From positions 3,100,001-3,164,000 of the forward strand of contig NZ_CP108067.1 of the NCBI RefSeq assembly GCF_036178145.1: a stretch of 64,000 bases of DNA, given 5' to 3'. Under the pieces are notes generated by a model. It was not told the DNA's origin. It ran no database searches and saw only the letters and a program-made list of their open reading frames with translations. Position 1 is the stretch's first letter. Each line of letters begins with the position of its first letter. The position numbers and the translations under genes were made by a program. Below are positions 27,130-35,784 of this stretch, piece after piece. This DNA is from Streptomyces sp. NBC_00273 (lineage in GTDB: Bacteria > Actinomycetota > Actinomycetes > Streptomycetales > Streptomycetaceae).

Positions 27130-27384
27130 ATGTCCCACGAGGCCGTGCCGGAGACCCGCCGACACACCGGAGCGACCGGACAGGCAGCGCAGGCAGCACA
27201 CGACCGGTCCGGTCAGGAGCCCGAAGCACCCGCTCAGGCCGACGGCGCGCCGAAGGGCCTGCTCCAGCAGATGGAAGACCTGATGGCCGCGCTGAACGCC
27301 GACCTGTCGCAGCTCGATGCCGAGCTCCAGTCCTCCACGGACCGCACCCCCGAGGGCGAGCGCCCGTCCCACCGGTCGTCCTGA
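27130..27384 (+). CDS. Small acidic conserved protein, function unknown
   Basis: An 84-residue protein with a disordered, Gln/Ala-rich first half and one amphipathic helix (KGLLQQMEDLMAALNADLSQLDAELQ) likely to form a short coiled coil. GAGGAGG lies just before the ATG at 27130, which supports this start over the longer frame from 27076. It converges on the next gene across a terminator. Confidence 0.65.
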   Translation: MSHEAVPETRRHTGATGQAAQAAHDRSGQEPEAPAQADGAPKGLLQQMEDLMAALNADLSQLDAELQSSTDRTPEGERPSHRSS

Positions 27385-27391
27385 CCGTGCC

Positions 27392-27415
27392 GGTCCCGCC
27401 GCGCACGGCGGGACC
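27392..27415. terminator. Bidirectional terminator hairpin
   Basis: GGTCCCGCCG and CGGCGGGACC pair over 10 bp with a CGCA loop between convergent genes. Confidence 0.8.
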
Positions 27416-27443
27416 CCTAGGGAATGTCTTGCCCGTGTCGCCC

Positions 27444-27929
27444 TCAGGCCACGCCCGAGGCCGACCCCCGCTCACGGACCACCATGCGGCGCAGGATCGC
27501 CCGTACCCGGTCGCTCGATTCGTCGGCTGCGTCGATCGACTCTATGCACTGCCAGTACAGGGCCTCGTCGTCCGTCCCGCAGGCCACCCCGACCAGGGCT
27601 ATCCCCACTTCACCCAGCAGCGCCTGGAGTCCGAGCAGCGCCTGCCGGACATCCGACACCCCGCTCAACTGCGCGGCCCGCGGCGGATATTCGGGCGCGC
27701 TGCCCTCTCCGCGCAGGGCCGCCCGATCGAGCACCCCGCAGCCTCTACCTCCTGCTTCCCCCAGTCCCCGTGCCTCCGATCTCAGCTCGGGCGGCCCGGT
27801 GACCGCCAGATAACTCCCTACGCCCTGCGCGAGCGCCTGGGCCTGCCAGGCCTCGCCCACGATGTCCCACGCAGCCCCACTCTGTGCCAGCGCGTGCCGG
27901 CCGGCCGCGATGAGCCGTACCGCATCCAT
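27444..27929 (-). CDS. Conserved Streptomyces protein (DUF6099-like)
   Basis: A 161-residue alpha-helical protein starting MDAVRLIAAGRHALAQSGAAWDIVGEAWQAQALAQGVG, a pattern I associate with DUF6099 proteins of Streptomyces; no enzymatic motif is seen. The ATG at 27929 follows GGGGGAC; the frame extends further upstream, but that part (with the MCPHFPNTPG start) lies in an AT-richer intergenic stretch and is not supported. Function unknown. Confidence 0.7.
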   Translation of the reverse strand: MDAVRLIAAGRHALAQSGAAWDIVGEAWQAQALAQGVGSYLAVTGPPELRSEARGLGEAGGRGCGVLDRAALRGEGSAPEYPPRAAQLSGVSDVRQALLGLQALLGEVGIALVGVACGTDDEALYWQCIESIDAADESSDRVRAILRRMVVRERGSASGVA

Positions 27930-28052
27930 ATGCCGTCCCCCGTCCGCACGACATCCCGCCATCCTCACCACTACCCAGAGTGAGGGCAATGAGCCAGTAA
28001 AGCCAGGGGTATTCGGAAAATGTGGACACAAACGTGATTGTGGATGAGTCCA

Positions 28053-28466
28053 TCACTCCGAAGAGTGACTATTTGGTGTCGATGTACCCGGCACAGGAAA
28101 GCGGAGCTCATTCCTCTCGATCTTCGCGGCGAGCGCATCCAGCACATCCACCCCGAGAACCTCACAGAACTGCAGCAGATACGCGAGCACGTCGGCCACC
28201 TCATCGGCCACGCGGTGCGCCGATTCCGGCTTCTCCATGACCTTCGCCGACTGCTCGGGTGTCAGCCACTGGAAGATCTCGACCAGTTCGGACGCCTCCA
28301 CGCTGAGCGCCACCGCCAGGTTCTTGGGCGTGTGGTACGGCTCCCAACCGCGCGCCGCCGCGAACTGCGCGAGCCGGCGCTGCAGTCGGTCCAACCGCTC
28401 CTCGGGCCGCTGCTCGGACGGCTGGGGCGGTTGGGACGGCTGGGGCGGCGGCTGCGTCGCGTTCAT
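28053..28466 (-). CDS. MazG-like nucleotide pyrophosphohydrolase
   Basis: A 137-residue protein of the MazG/RS21-C6 (dCTPase) type: PKNLAVALSVEASELVEIFQWLTPE and RVADEVADVLAYLLQFCEVLGVDVLDAL provide the EExxE-12-28-ExxD metal-binding helices. It hydrolyses NTPs or dNTPs to monophosphates. A Pro/Gln-rich, probably disordered lead of about 25 residues precedes the domain. Its ATG overlaps the stop of the ATPase gene (ATGA), so the two are coupled and may function together. Confidence 0.88.
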   Translation of the reverse strand: MNATQPPPQPSQPPQPSEQRPEERLDRLQRRLAQFAAARGWEPYHTPKNLAVALSVEASELVEIFQWLTPEQSAKVMEKPESAHRVADEVADVLAYLLQFCEVLGVDVLDALAAKIERNELRFPVPGTSTPNSHSSE

Positions 28467-29965
28467 GGCCCCAGGTCTACCATCGCGACGCCCGGGAGGT
28501 CGCGGGCGATGGCCGCGGTCCCCTCCCCCACCGTCGCCACCAGCCGGATGTGACCACGACCGCAGGACAGCAGGGCGAGACGCAGCAGTTCGGCGCTCTG
28601 GCGCCGGTCGAGGCCCCGGTCGAAGCCGTCGGCCAGCACCGTCAGCGCCTGCCGCGCGGAGAGCAGTTCGGCCGCCGGGTCCACGGCCAGCACCCCCGGC
28701 CCGGTCAGCAGGACCAACGCCAACGCCAGGAAGCGGAGTTCGCCCCCGCCCAGTCGGGCCAGCTCCGTGGCGGGCCGGCCGGGGCCCCGGTCCAGTACCG
28801 CCGCGACGGGGCCGCCGCCCGCGGAAGCCCGTACGTCCAGCCCCGCGACGGGCCCCGCGCAGCCGGTGCGGGCCGCCTCCGCCAGCAGCGCGTGGCGGGT
28901 GCCGCATTCCTTGCGGGTCCGGCGCAGCACGTCGGCCAGGTTGGCGCAGTCGCCCAGCAGCCGGCCCTCGCCCTGCGGGACGGCGGCGCGCATCAGGTCC
29001 GGGCGGGGGTCGCACGGGAACACCGCGCGCAGGGCCACGACCACCTGTTCGGCGGCGGCCAGGACCTGGCGCTGGCCCGCTGTGGAACCGGCGACGCGGA
29101 GCGGGAGCAGTGCCGTGCCGAGCCGGTCGTCGGGCAGCGGGGCCCTGGTGACGCCGATGGCGCCCCCGGTCAGCCAGGCGGCCTGGACCGAGCGCCGGCC
29201 GGGGTCGCGCAGGGCGGTGGCGAGCAGGATCTGCCCGTCCTGCGAGAGCCGTTCGCCGACGATGCGCAGCGTGGGCTCGGCCTGGACGGCGAGGTCGAGC
29301 CGGACCGGGCCGACGGGTCCGTCCACGGTGCAGCCGAGGCGGAACCCGCGCCGGCGCTGTGCGTCGGGGACGGCCCGGTCGGGGATGCGGGCGCGCGGAT
29401 CCGGGAAGACCTCCTCCAGCACGGCCCCGGACCCCAGCCCGGCCAGGGCCTCGTAGGCGGCCAGGGCCTGGGACTTGCCGCTGCCGCTCGGCCCGGCGAA
29501 GAGGGTGAGGGGGCCGAGCGGGAAGACCGCCGCGCGGTGCGGCCCGAAGGCGGAGAGCCGCAGCTCGGTGACGACGGGCCGGGGCTGGCGCGACTGCCGC
29601 TGCGCGGGCTCGGCAGGACGACCGGAGACGTGGAGGCTCGCCTGCGACGGCTCGACCAGATCCCCGGCGACCCCGGCCGCCACCCCGGCAGGCCCCTGCG
29701 GAGCCGAGGCCGCGGGTGCCGCAGCGGCAGGGCCGGGCCGAGTCGGGGCCGAGGATGCCGCAGAGGTCGCGGAGATTGCGGGAGCCACGGACGTGGGAGC
29801 CACGGACGTGGTCGGTGCGGCGGGTGGGGTGGGTGGGGCCGGGGGCGCCGTGGCGAGCCGGCTGCCGTCCGGTCGTCCGGCTTCGTCGGGGCAGTCGGTT
29901 CGGGCATCGGCTAACGCGACGAAGGCGGCGGTGCGCTCCGCCGTCGCGTCCGGGGTGGCGTCCAT
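28463..29965 (-). CDS. ABC/SMC-like ATPase (AAA_21-type) with low-complexity N-terminus
   Basis: A 500-residue protein. The first ~130 residues are Ala/Pro/Thr/Ser-rich and look disordered. From VTELRLSAFGPHRAAVFPLGPLTLFAGPSGSGKSQALAAYEAL the fold is that of a RecF/SMC-like ATPase: Walker A GPSGSGKS near residue 160, and GGGELRFLALALVLLTGPGVLAVDPAAELL as an ABC-signature-plus-Walker-B region, with the usual acidic pair replaced (VLAVDPAAE). No membrane partner is adjacent. Coupling to the MazG-like gene suggests a two-protein module; stand-alone ATPases of this class occur in defence and repair systems, but no effector function is proven here. Confidence 0.8.
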   Translation of the reverse strand: MDATPDATAERTAAFVALADARTDCPDEAGRPDGSRLATAPPAPPTPPAAPTTSVAPTSVAPAISATSAASSAPTRPGPAAAAPAASAPQGPAGVAAGVAGDLVEPSQASLHVSGRPAEPAQRQSRQPRPVVTELRLSAFGPHRAAVFPLGPLTLFAGPSGSGKSQALAAYEALAGLGSGAVLEEVFPDPRARIPDRAVPDAQRRRGFRLGCTVDGPVGPVRLDLAVQAEPTLRIVGERLSQDGQILLATALRDPGRRSVQAAWLTGGAIGVTRAPLPDDRLGTALLPLRVAGSTAGQRQVLAAAEQVVVALRAVFPCDPRPDLMRAAVPQGEGRLLGDCANLADVLRRTRKECGTRHALLAEAARTGCAGPVAGLDVRASAGGGPVAAVLDRGPGRPATELARLGGGELRFLALALVLLTGPGVLAVDPAAELLSARQALTVLADGFDRGLDRRQSAELLRLALLSCGRGHIRLVATVGEGTAAIARDLPGVAMVDLGP

Positions 29966-30032
29966 GCGCGGGACGGTACGGCCCGCCGGACCCCCCGCGG
30001 CTCCGGCGAACCGTTCCCTCGCGGGGACCTTC

Positions 30033-30428
30033 CTACGATCGGGGGACGGCCGCGGCCGCGATCCCCTCGACCTCGGTCCCCACCGGCGCGAGCAGGAAGA
30101 CGTTCCGGTCCACCCGGTGCATCCCGCTGCCCAGGCCGAAGACCACGCCGCTGCTGAAGTCCAGGATCCGCTTGGCCACTTCGCTGTCCGCCCCGGTGAG
30201 GTCGAGCAGGACCGGGATCTGCGCGATCAGGTACTCCGCCACCTCCCGCGCGTCCGCGAAGATCTGAACTCTGATCACCACGAAGCGCCGCTGCTCCGCC
30301 GCCGACGCCCCGGGCGCCGTCGGAATCGTGCGGTGGTCCACCCGGGAGGGCCATTCGTTGCGACTGCGCAGGGGGACCACCTGCGCGAGCCCCTCCCACT
30401 GTTCGTCGGTGACGTCGTACCTGCTCAC
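30033..30428 (-). CDS. SepF-like protein (Streptomyces SflA/SflB type)
   Basis: A 131-residue protein whose second half is the SepF domain: VIRVQIFADAREVAEYLIAQIPVLLDLTGADSEVAKRILDFSSGVVFGLGSGMHRVDRNVFLLAPVGTEV. Classical SepF has an N-terminal membrane-binding helix; here the start (MSRYDVTDEQWEGLAQVVPLRSRNEW) is different and shorter, as in the SepF-like paralogues that modulate FtsZ ring assembly in Streptomyces. It is not next to the dcw cluster. It starts at a GTG and is divergent from the DUF2470 gene. Confidence 0.82.
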   Translation of the reverse strand: MSRYDVTDEQWEGLAQVVPLRSRNEWPSRVDHRTIPTAPGASAAEQRRFVVIRVQIFADAREVAEYLIAQIPVLLDLTGADSEVAKRILDFSSGVVFGLGSGMHRVDRNVFLLAPVGTEVEGIAAAAVPRS

Positions 30429-30539
30429 CGGGCCGCCTCGGCCGTGCGCTTCATGTGCATCCCCCCATCCTCTCGCGTTTCACCCGTTCAGCCCAACAAC
30501 GACACGAGCATGCCGGGTACTCTCGAAGGGCCAGATAGG

Positions 30540-30558
30540 TTAGGTTAGGCATACCTAA
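30540..30558 (+). promoter_or_regulatory. DtxR/IdeR (DmdR1)-type iron box
   Basis: TTAGGTTAGGCATACCTAA matches the 19-bp actinobacterial iron box consensus (TTAGGTTAGGCTCACCTAA, from memory) at 17 of 19 positions. It lies 25 bp upstream of the DUF2470 start codon, so a metal-loaded DmdR-type repressor should block this gene when iron is plentiful. Confidence 0.85.
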
Positions 30559-30583
30559 GTCACTCGGACGAGGAGAGATCCGC

Positions 30584-31303
30584 ATGCGCCTGTTCGGTGC
30601 CCCCGCCACCCCGGCCGACCGGCCCACCGATGCCGAGCGCATCCGGTCGATCCTGACCGCCGCGCACTCCATGACCGTGGTGACCGACGGACTGCGCTCC
30701 GAGGTCCGCCACCTCGACGGCAGCGACCCGATGGGACGACTCCACCTGCACCCCGCCGAGCCCGGCGGCGGGTCCGAGTACCGGCCGTCGATCCGGCTGG
30801 AGTTCACCGACGTAGCCCCCACCCCCGTGCGGGACCGGGTGCGGGCCCGCGTCACCGTGCTGGGCCGCCTGCTCACCCCCTACTCCGACCTGGCCGAAGG
30901 CTCCGGCGCCGACTCCACCTGCATGGAATTCGACCGGGCGGTCCTGGAAACCCCCGAAGGCCTCTCGCACGTCGGCCTCGAGGAGCTGGACGGGGCCTGC
31001 CCCGACCCGCTGTCCCCGTACGAGGCGGGCATGCTCACGCACCTCCTCGACGACCACCACGACCTGGTCACCCTGCTGCTGCGGCTGGTCCGGCCGCTGC
31101 CCACCGCCGCGGTGCTCCGCGCGCTGCCGGTCGCCATGGACCGGTACGGGATCACCCTGCGGCTGGAGGAGCGGCGCGGACACCGCGACGTTCGGCTGCC
31201 CTTCCCCTCGCCCCTCGACGACGTCGAGCAGGCCGGCACCCAGATCCAGGCGCTCTTCAGCGCGGCCCGGCGGAGCTCGCACCGCAACACCCTGCCGGCC
31301 TGA
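30584..31303 (+). CDS. DUF2470-domain protein, iron-regulated
   Basis: A 239-residue protein. The N-terminal part contains a DUF2470-like segment (AERIRSILTAAHSMTVVTDGLRSEV) and the C-terminal part the main DUF2470 helix region: DPLSPYEAGMLTHLLDDHHDLVTLLLRLV...AVLRALPVAMDRYGITLRLEERRGHRDVRLPFPSPLDDVEQAGTQIQALFSAAR. DUF2470 is the C-terminal module of HugZ/HutZ-type haem-degrading split-barrel enzymes, where it contacts haem. Here it stands without a full pyridoxamine-oxidase-like barrel. An iron box in its promoter supports a role in haem iron use under iron limitation; direct function is untested. GAGGAGAG precedes the ATG. Confidence 0.85.
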   Translation: MRLFGAPATPADRPTDAERIRSILTAAHSMTVVTDGLRSEVRHLDGSDPMGRLHLHPAEPGGGSEYRPSIRLEFTDVAPTPVRDRVRARVTVLGRLLTPYSDLAEGSGADSTCMEFDRAVLETPEGLSHVGLEELDGACPDPLSPYEAGMLTHLLDDHHDLVTLLLRLVRPLPTAAVLRALPVAMDRYGITLRLEERRGHRDVRLPFPSPLDDVEQAGTQIQALFSAARRSSHRNTLPA

Positions 31304-31345
31304 CGGGCCGGAATACCCGGCCGCGGACCCGCGTTGGGGACGATC

Positions 31346-32266
31346 ATGAAGGCCATCACATACAACGCGTACGGAACTCCCGCCACGCTCCAGCTCGTTG
31401 AATTACCGAAGCCCAAGGTGGGGCCGGGCGAGGTGCTCGTCCGCGTCAAGGCCGCCGGGGTCAATCCGGTGGACTGGAAGCTCGCCGCCGGATACCTCGA
31501 CCCGATCCTCGAAGTCCGCTACCCGGTCATACCCGGCTGGGACGTGGCCGGAGTCGTCGAAGCGGTCGGCGAGGACACCTTCGACTACGCCGTCGGCGAC
31601 GAGGTCTACGGCTACGTCCGCAAGGAGTGGGTCGAACTCGGCACGTACGCCGAGCTGGTGTCCGCCCCCGTCCGCACCCTCGCCCGCAAGCCCCGCGAGC
31701 TGAGCTTCGAGCAGGCCGCGGGCATCCCGCTCGCCGGCCTCACCGCCCATCAGTCGCTCACCCGAGCCGGTCTCAAGGCCGGGGAGACCGTGGTCATCCA
31801 TTCCGCGGCCGGCGGCACCGGATCCTTCGGCGTACAGATCGCGGTCGCGCTCGGCCTGCGGGTCATCGGCACGGCGGGCGCGCACAACCACGACTACCTG
31901 CGCTCCCTCGGCGCGGAGCCCGTGCTGTACGGGGAGGGGATGGCGGACCGGATCCGCGAGCTCGCGCCCGACGGCATCGACGCGGGCCTGGACTTCTACG
32001 GCGACGACGTGATCGAGACGCTCCAGTCCCTGGTCAAGGAACGCCACCGGGTGGTCTCCATCGCCGACTACGACGCGGCCGCCAAGGGCGCCCACCAGCT
32101 GTGGGTGCGCCCGGACACCGCCGACCTGACCTTCCTGGCGGAACTGGCCGACGCGGGGAAGCTCACGGTCAACGTGGAGCACGCGCTGCCGCTCGCCGAG
32201 GCCGCCAGGGCCTGGGAGCTGAGCGCCGCGGGCCGCACCCGCGGCAAGATCGTCCTGACCGTCTGA
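31346..32266 (+). CDS. NADP-dependent zinc-independent alcohol dehydrogenase/quinone oxidoreductase
   Basis: A 306-residue MDR-superfamily enzyme: MKAITYNAYGTPATLQLVELPKPKVGPGEVLVRVKAAGVNPVDWKLAAG, GWDVAGVVEAVG, GIPLAGLTAHQSL and the cofactor loop VVIHSAAGGTGSFGVQIAVALGLRVIGTAG. It has no cysteine-rich zinc lobe, so it belongs to the QOR branch that reduces quinones or enones with NADPH. The ATG at 31346 follows GGGGA; the TTG at 31334 is less likely. Confidence 0.9.
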   Translation: MKAITYNAYGTPATLQLVELPKPKVGPGEVLVRVKAAGVNPVDWKLAAGYLDPILEVRYPVIPGWDVAGVVEAVGEDTFDYAVGDEVYGYVRKEWVELGTYAELVSAPVRTLARKPRELSFEQAAGIPLAGLTAHQSLTRAGLKAGETVVIHSAAGGTGSFGVQIAVALGLRVIGTAGAHNHDYLRSLGAEPVLYGEGMADRIRELAPDGIDAGLDFYGDDVIETLQSLVKERHRVVSIADYDAAAKGAHQLWVRPDTADLTFLAELADAGKLTVNVEHALPLAEAARAWELSAAGRTRGKIVLTV

Positions 32267-32445
32267 GGGGCTGGCCGACTGCGACGCGACTGCCGCGATA
32301 GCCGCGTTCGCGAATCTCACGGAAGAGGCCCGCGGCGTTGGCCGAGCCGCTGCGGAAGCGGTGCTGCAGTTCTTTCGGCGGGAGCTACTGGGACCCCCAC
32401 GGGTGCGCGGCGACGGAGCACGGGGCTACGGCGCCGCACACCCGC

Positions 32446-32799
32446 TCAGGACGTGATCGGCGGCACGGACCGGCCCAGCGGCGGTCCGATCGCCCGCAGC
32501 GATCCGGGCGTGCGCCCTTCGCCCCAGCCGATGTGGCGCCGGTAGCTGCCGAGTAGCCCCCGGCTCACCAGTCCCGCTTCGTCCCGTACGGCCGGATCCT
32601 CCGGGAGGGGGCGGGTCAGCGGGGCCACGAACAGCGCGTCCACCGGGCAGTTCGCCTCGCACAGGAAGCAGGTCTGGCAGTCCTCCTGCCGTGCCAGCAG
32701 CGGAATCCCCCCGGGCCCCCGTTCGAAGACGTCCGTCGGGCACACCTCCACGCACTTGTCGCAGGCTATGCAGCGCCCCGCCGAGACGAGTTCGATCAC
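32446..32799 (-). CDS. 2x[4Fe-4S] ferredoxin, partner of the adjacent flavoprotein
   Basis: A 117-residue protein with two cluster motifs near its start: CIACDKCVEVCP and CQTCFLCEANCP. The C-terminal half (about 60 residues) is a tail rich in Arg, Gly and Pro, ending GPPLGRSVPPITS, with no further cysteines. It starts at a GTG overlapping the flavoprotein stop (GTGA). Flavoprotein plus bacterial-type ferredoxin resembles the AprA/AprB or fumarate-reductase-like pairing, so it probably carries electrons to or from the FAD protein. Confidence 0.9.
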   Translation of the reverse strand: MIELVSAGRCIACDKCVEVCPTDVFERGPGGIPLLARQEDCQTCFLCEANCPVDALFVAPLTRPLPEDPAVRDEAGLVSRGLLGSYRRHIGWGEGRTPGSLRAIGPPLGRSVPPITS

Positions 32800-34379
32800 G
32801 CCGCCACCCCCGCCCTCGCCGCCGGCCTGGTCCACACCCGGTCCAGTCCGCCGACCAGGATCCGGTGGTGCTGATCCGGGTCCTGGTCCGGGTGGTCGAG
32901 GCGCTTGGCCATTCCCCGGGTCTCGGACCGGGCGAGGGCGGCCGCGTACATCCACCGCGCGTGCGCCGTCATCGCCGCCGCCTGCCGGGCCCTGACCAGA
33001 TCGGCCCCCTCGCCGTGCAGGCCCGCGCGCAGGTGCGTCCACGCCGTGTCGAGGGTGCGCAGGGAAGCCGCCAGGACGTCGCCGCGGCGGAGGTAGTTCT
33101 TGTCGTAGGGGAGCGCCTCCTGCTGTACGAGCGCCACGGCCTCGCGGTGTTCCGATCCGGCGGCCGCGCTCCCCGTCGGGCGCAGGCCCGCACCGCCGGC
33201 GCCGGTGACGGGGCGGCCCGCGGCCCGGTCGGGGCCGAGGGACAGGGCGTGTCCGGCGGCGCCCCGGCCCGCCCAGCTGCCCGAGGAGATGGCCCAGGCG
33301 GCGTTGTGGCTGCCGCCTCCGGTGAAGCCGCCGCAGATCTCCTCGCGGGTGGCCGCGTCGCCGGCGGCGTACAGGCCGGGGACGCCGGTGGTGCAGTCGT
33401 CGCCGGTGATCCGGATGCCGCCGGTGCCGCGGACCGTGCCCTCGGCGAGCAGGGTGACGGCGAACCGGTCGGTGAAGGGGTCGATGCCGAGCCGGTCGAA
33501 GGTGAGGAAGAAGTTGGGCTGCGCGAGGCGCATCGCGGCCCGTGCTCCTTCGTCGGCGCGGTCGAGGCGCGCGTAGACCCGGGCGCCGGTGAGGAGTTCG
33601 CGGGCGATCACGGAGCGGCCGCCCTGGCTGGCAGCGCCCTCCAGGACGCCGCCGTCCTCCTGGTAGAAGGTGGCGAAGGAGTAGAAGGCGGTCTTGGTGA
33701 CGGAGGTGCCCTCGGGGGCGATCCCGTAGGCGTTGGAGAACTCCATCCCGGAGAGCTCCGCGCCGGCCTCGACGGCGAAGAGCGCGCCGTCGCCGGTGTT
33801 GGTGTTGGTGCCGAGGGCTCCGCTGAGGAAGGCGCAGCCGCCGGTGGCGAGGACCACGGCGCCGGCCCGGACCCGGTAGGGCTCGCGCAGCTGACGGCGG
33901 TAGCCGGCGGCGCCCGCGACGGCGCCGTCCGCGTCGGTGAGCAGCTCGGTGACCGGGCTGTGGTCGAGGACGCGGACCCCGGCCCGGCGGATCCGGATGC
34001 GCATCCGCCGCATGTACTCGGGGCCCTGCAGCCCGTTGCGGAGCGGCTGCCCGTCCGGGCCGGTGGGGAACGGGTAACGGCCTTGCGCGGCCAGCTCGTT
34101 CATCCGGTCGTAGGTCTCGTCGAGGACCCGGGCCATCCAGCGGCGGTCGGCCAGGTACCCGCCGAGGCCCTCCCGGGAGGCCATGGCGGCCTCCCGGGCG
34201 GCGGGCTCGGGCGGGACGTACCAGACGCCGGTGCCGCCCGCGGCCGTGGCGCCGCTCGTTCCGCAGTAGCCCTTGTCGGCGAGGACGACCCGGGCCCCCG
34301 CCTCGGCGGCCTTGAGGGCGGCCCAGGTGGCGGCCGGTCCGCCGCCGACGACGAGGACGTCGGTGGCGTGGTCGGTCAT
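32796..34379 (-). CDS. FAD-dependent oxidoreductase of the fumarate reductase/AprA family in a sulfonate operon
   Basis: A 527-residue flavoprotein. TDVLVVGGGPAATWAALKAAEAGARVVLADKGYCGTSGATAAGGTGVWY binds FAD, GAVVLATGGCAFLSGALGTNTNTGDG is the conserved family block, and TTGVPGLYAAGDAATREEICGGFTGGGSHNAAWAISSGSWAG closes the FAD site. The C-terminal part is helical. Coupled to the ferredoxin downstream and the LLM monooxygenase upstream (ATGA/GTGA overlaps), it presumably takes part in handling a sulfur- or sulfonate-derived product; the reaction is not known from sequence. Confidence 0.87.
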   Translation of the reverse strand: MTDHATDVLVVGGGPAATWAALKAAEAGARVVLADKGYCGTSGATAAGGTGVWYVPPEPAAREAAMASREGLGGYLADRRWMARVLDETYDRMNELAAQGRYPFPTGPDGQPLRNGLQGPEYMRRMRIRIRRAGVRVLDHSPVTELLTDADGAVAGAAGYRRQLREPYRVRAGAVVLATGGCAFLSGALGTNTNTGDGALFAVEAGAELSGMEFSNAYGIAPEGTSVTKTAFYSFATFYQEDGGVLEGAASQGGRSVIARELLTGARVYARLDRADEGARAAMRLAQPNFFLTFDRLGIDPFTDRFAVTLLAEGTVRGTGGIRITGDDCTTGVPGLYAAGDAATREEICGGFTGGGSHNAAWAISSGSWAGRGAAGHALSLGPDRAAGRPVTGAGGAGLRPTGSAAAGSEHREAVALVQQEALPYDKNYLRRGDVLAASLRTLDTAWTHLRAGLHGEGADLVRARQAAAMTAHARWMYAAALARSETRGMAKRLDHPDQDPDQHHRILVGGLDRVWTRPAARAGVAA

Positions 34380-35707
34380 GAACTCTCCTGCGTGTACCGG
34401 TTGACGGGGCGGGCCAGTCCGTAGTTCTCGCGGAGGGTCGCGCCGGTGTACTCGGTGCGGAAGAGCCCGCGCCGCTGGAGGATCGGTACGACGTGGTCGA
34501 CGAAGGCGGTCAGGCCGGTGGGCAGGACCGGCGCCATGATGTTGAAGCCGTCGGCGGCTCCTTGTGTGAACCACTCCTGGAGCTGGTCGGCGATCTGCTC
34601 GGGGGTGCCGGCGAAGACGCGGTGACCGCGGCCGGCGCCGAGGCGGGCGATCAGTTGGCGCAGGGTCAGGCCGTCGCGTCGGGCGAGTTCGGCGACGAGG
34701 GTGAAGCGGCTCTTGTTGCCGTTGATGTCCCGTTCCTCGGGCAGGTCCGGGAGCGGACCGTCCAGCGGCAGTCCGGTGAGGTCGACGTTCAGCATGCCGG
34801 AGAGCTGGGCGAGGCCGTACTCCGGCACCTGGAGGTCGGTGAGCTGCTGCTCCAGGGCCTTCGCCTCGGCCTCGGTGGATCCGATGACGGGGGCGATGCC
34901 GGGCAGGACGAGGAGGTCGCTCTCGGCGCGGCCGTACTTGGCGAGGCGGGACTTGAGGTCCTTGTAGAAGGTCTGGCCGTCCGCGAGGGTCTGCTGGGCG
35001 GTGAAGACCGCCTCGGCGTACTGGGCCGCGAACTCCTTGCCGTCCTCGGAGGAACCGGCCTGCACGAGCAGCGGGTAGCCCTGGGGGGAGCGCGGGACGT
35101 TGAGCGGTCCGGCGACGCCGAAGTGCTCGCCGCGGTGGGCGGCGGGGTGCAGCTTGTCGGTGTCGGCGTAGATGCCGCGCTCCTTGTCGAGGACGATCGC
35201 GTCGTCCTCCCAGCTGTCCCAGAGCTTGGTGGCGACGTCGAGGAACTCGCGGGCCCGCTCGTAGCGGAGGTGGTGCTCCAGGTGCTCGTCGCGGTTGAAG
35301 TTGCGGGCCTCGTCGACGGTGCCGGAGGTGACGATGTTCCAACCGGCCCGGCCGCCGCTGATGTGGTCGAGGGAGGCGAACTTGCGGGCCAGGTTGTAGG
35401 GCTCGTTGAAGGTGGTGGAGACGGTGGCGATGAGCCCGATGTGCTCGGTGACGGCGGCGATGGCGGAGAGCAGGGTGAGCGGCTCGAATCCGCCGAGGGC
35501 GTTGTGGCGGGCCTTGCCCCAGAGGGCGACCCCGTCGGCGAAGAAGATGGAGTCGAGCAGTCCGCGTTCGGCGGTGCGGGCCAGGTCCTGGAAGTACCGC
35601 AGGTCGGTGATCAGCTCGGGCCGGCTGTCGGGGTGGCGCCAGGCGGCGTCGTGGTGACCGGCGTTCATCAGGAAGGCGTTGAGGTGGAGGGTGCGGTTCG
35701 CGGTCAT
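34376..35707 (-). CDS. LLM flavin-dependent monooxygenase, NtaA/SnaA/DszA family
   Basis: A 443-residue flavin-dependent monooxygenase: LHLNAFLMNAGHHDAAWRHPDS, LDSIFFADGVALWGKARHNALGGFEPLTLLSAIAAVTEHIGLIATVSTTFNEPYNLARKFASLDHISGGRAGWNIVTSGTVDEARNFN, and GYPLLVQAGSSEDGKEFAAQYAEAVF. These features identify the two-component NtaA/DszA type, larger than the ~380-residue SsuD. It uses FMNH2, presumably from the SsuE-like reductase of the same operon, to desulfonate or cleave a C-S or C-N bond. The ATG at 35707 starts 78 bp after the permease stop. Confidence 0.9.
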   Translation of the reverse strand: MTANRTLHLNAFLMNAGHHDAAWRHPDSRPELITDLRYFQDLARTAERGLLDSIFFADGVALWGKARHNALGGFEPLTLLSAIAAVTEHIGLIATVSTTFNEPYNLARKFASLDHISGGRAGWNIVTSGTVDEARNFNRDEHLEHHLRYERAREFLDVATKLWDSWEDDAIVLDKERGIYADTDKLHPAAHRGEHFGVAGPLNVPRSPQGYPLLVQAGSSEDGKEFAAQYAEAVFTAQQTLADGQTFYKDLKSRLAKYGRAESDLLVLPGIAPVIGSTEAEAKALEQQLTDLQVPEYGLAQLSGMLNVDLTGLPLDGPLPDLPEERDINGNKSRFTLVAELARRDGLTLRQLIARLGAGRGHRVFAGTPEQIADQLQEWFTQGAADGFNIMAPVLPTGLTAFVDHVVPILQRRGLFRTEYTGATLRENYGLARPVNRYTQESS

Positions 35708-35784
35708 GGCTGTTCCCTGTGTTCGGTGGCGGTGCATGCGGTGGCGGCCCGGGCGGCGCGGGGCGGGGCGGGCGGCGCGGGGCG

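Noticed and set aside
32271..32445. Open frame reading LADCDATAAIAAFANLTEEARGVGRAAAEAVLQFF downstream of the quinone oxidoreductase
   Set aside because: Protein-like in composition but without start, RBS or recognised family; could be a relic, not enough to annotate.
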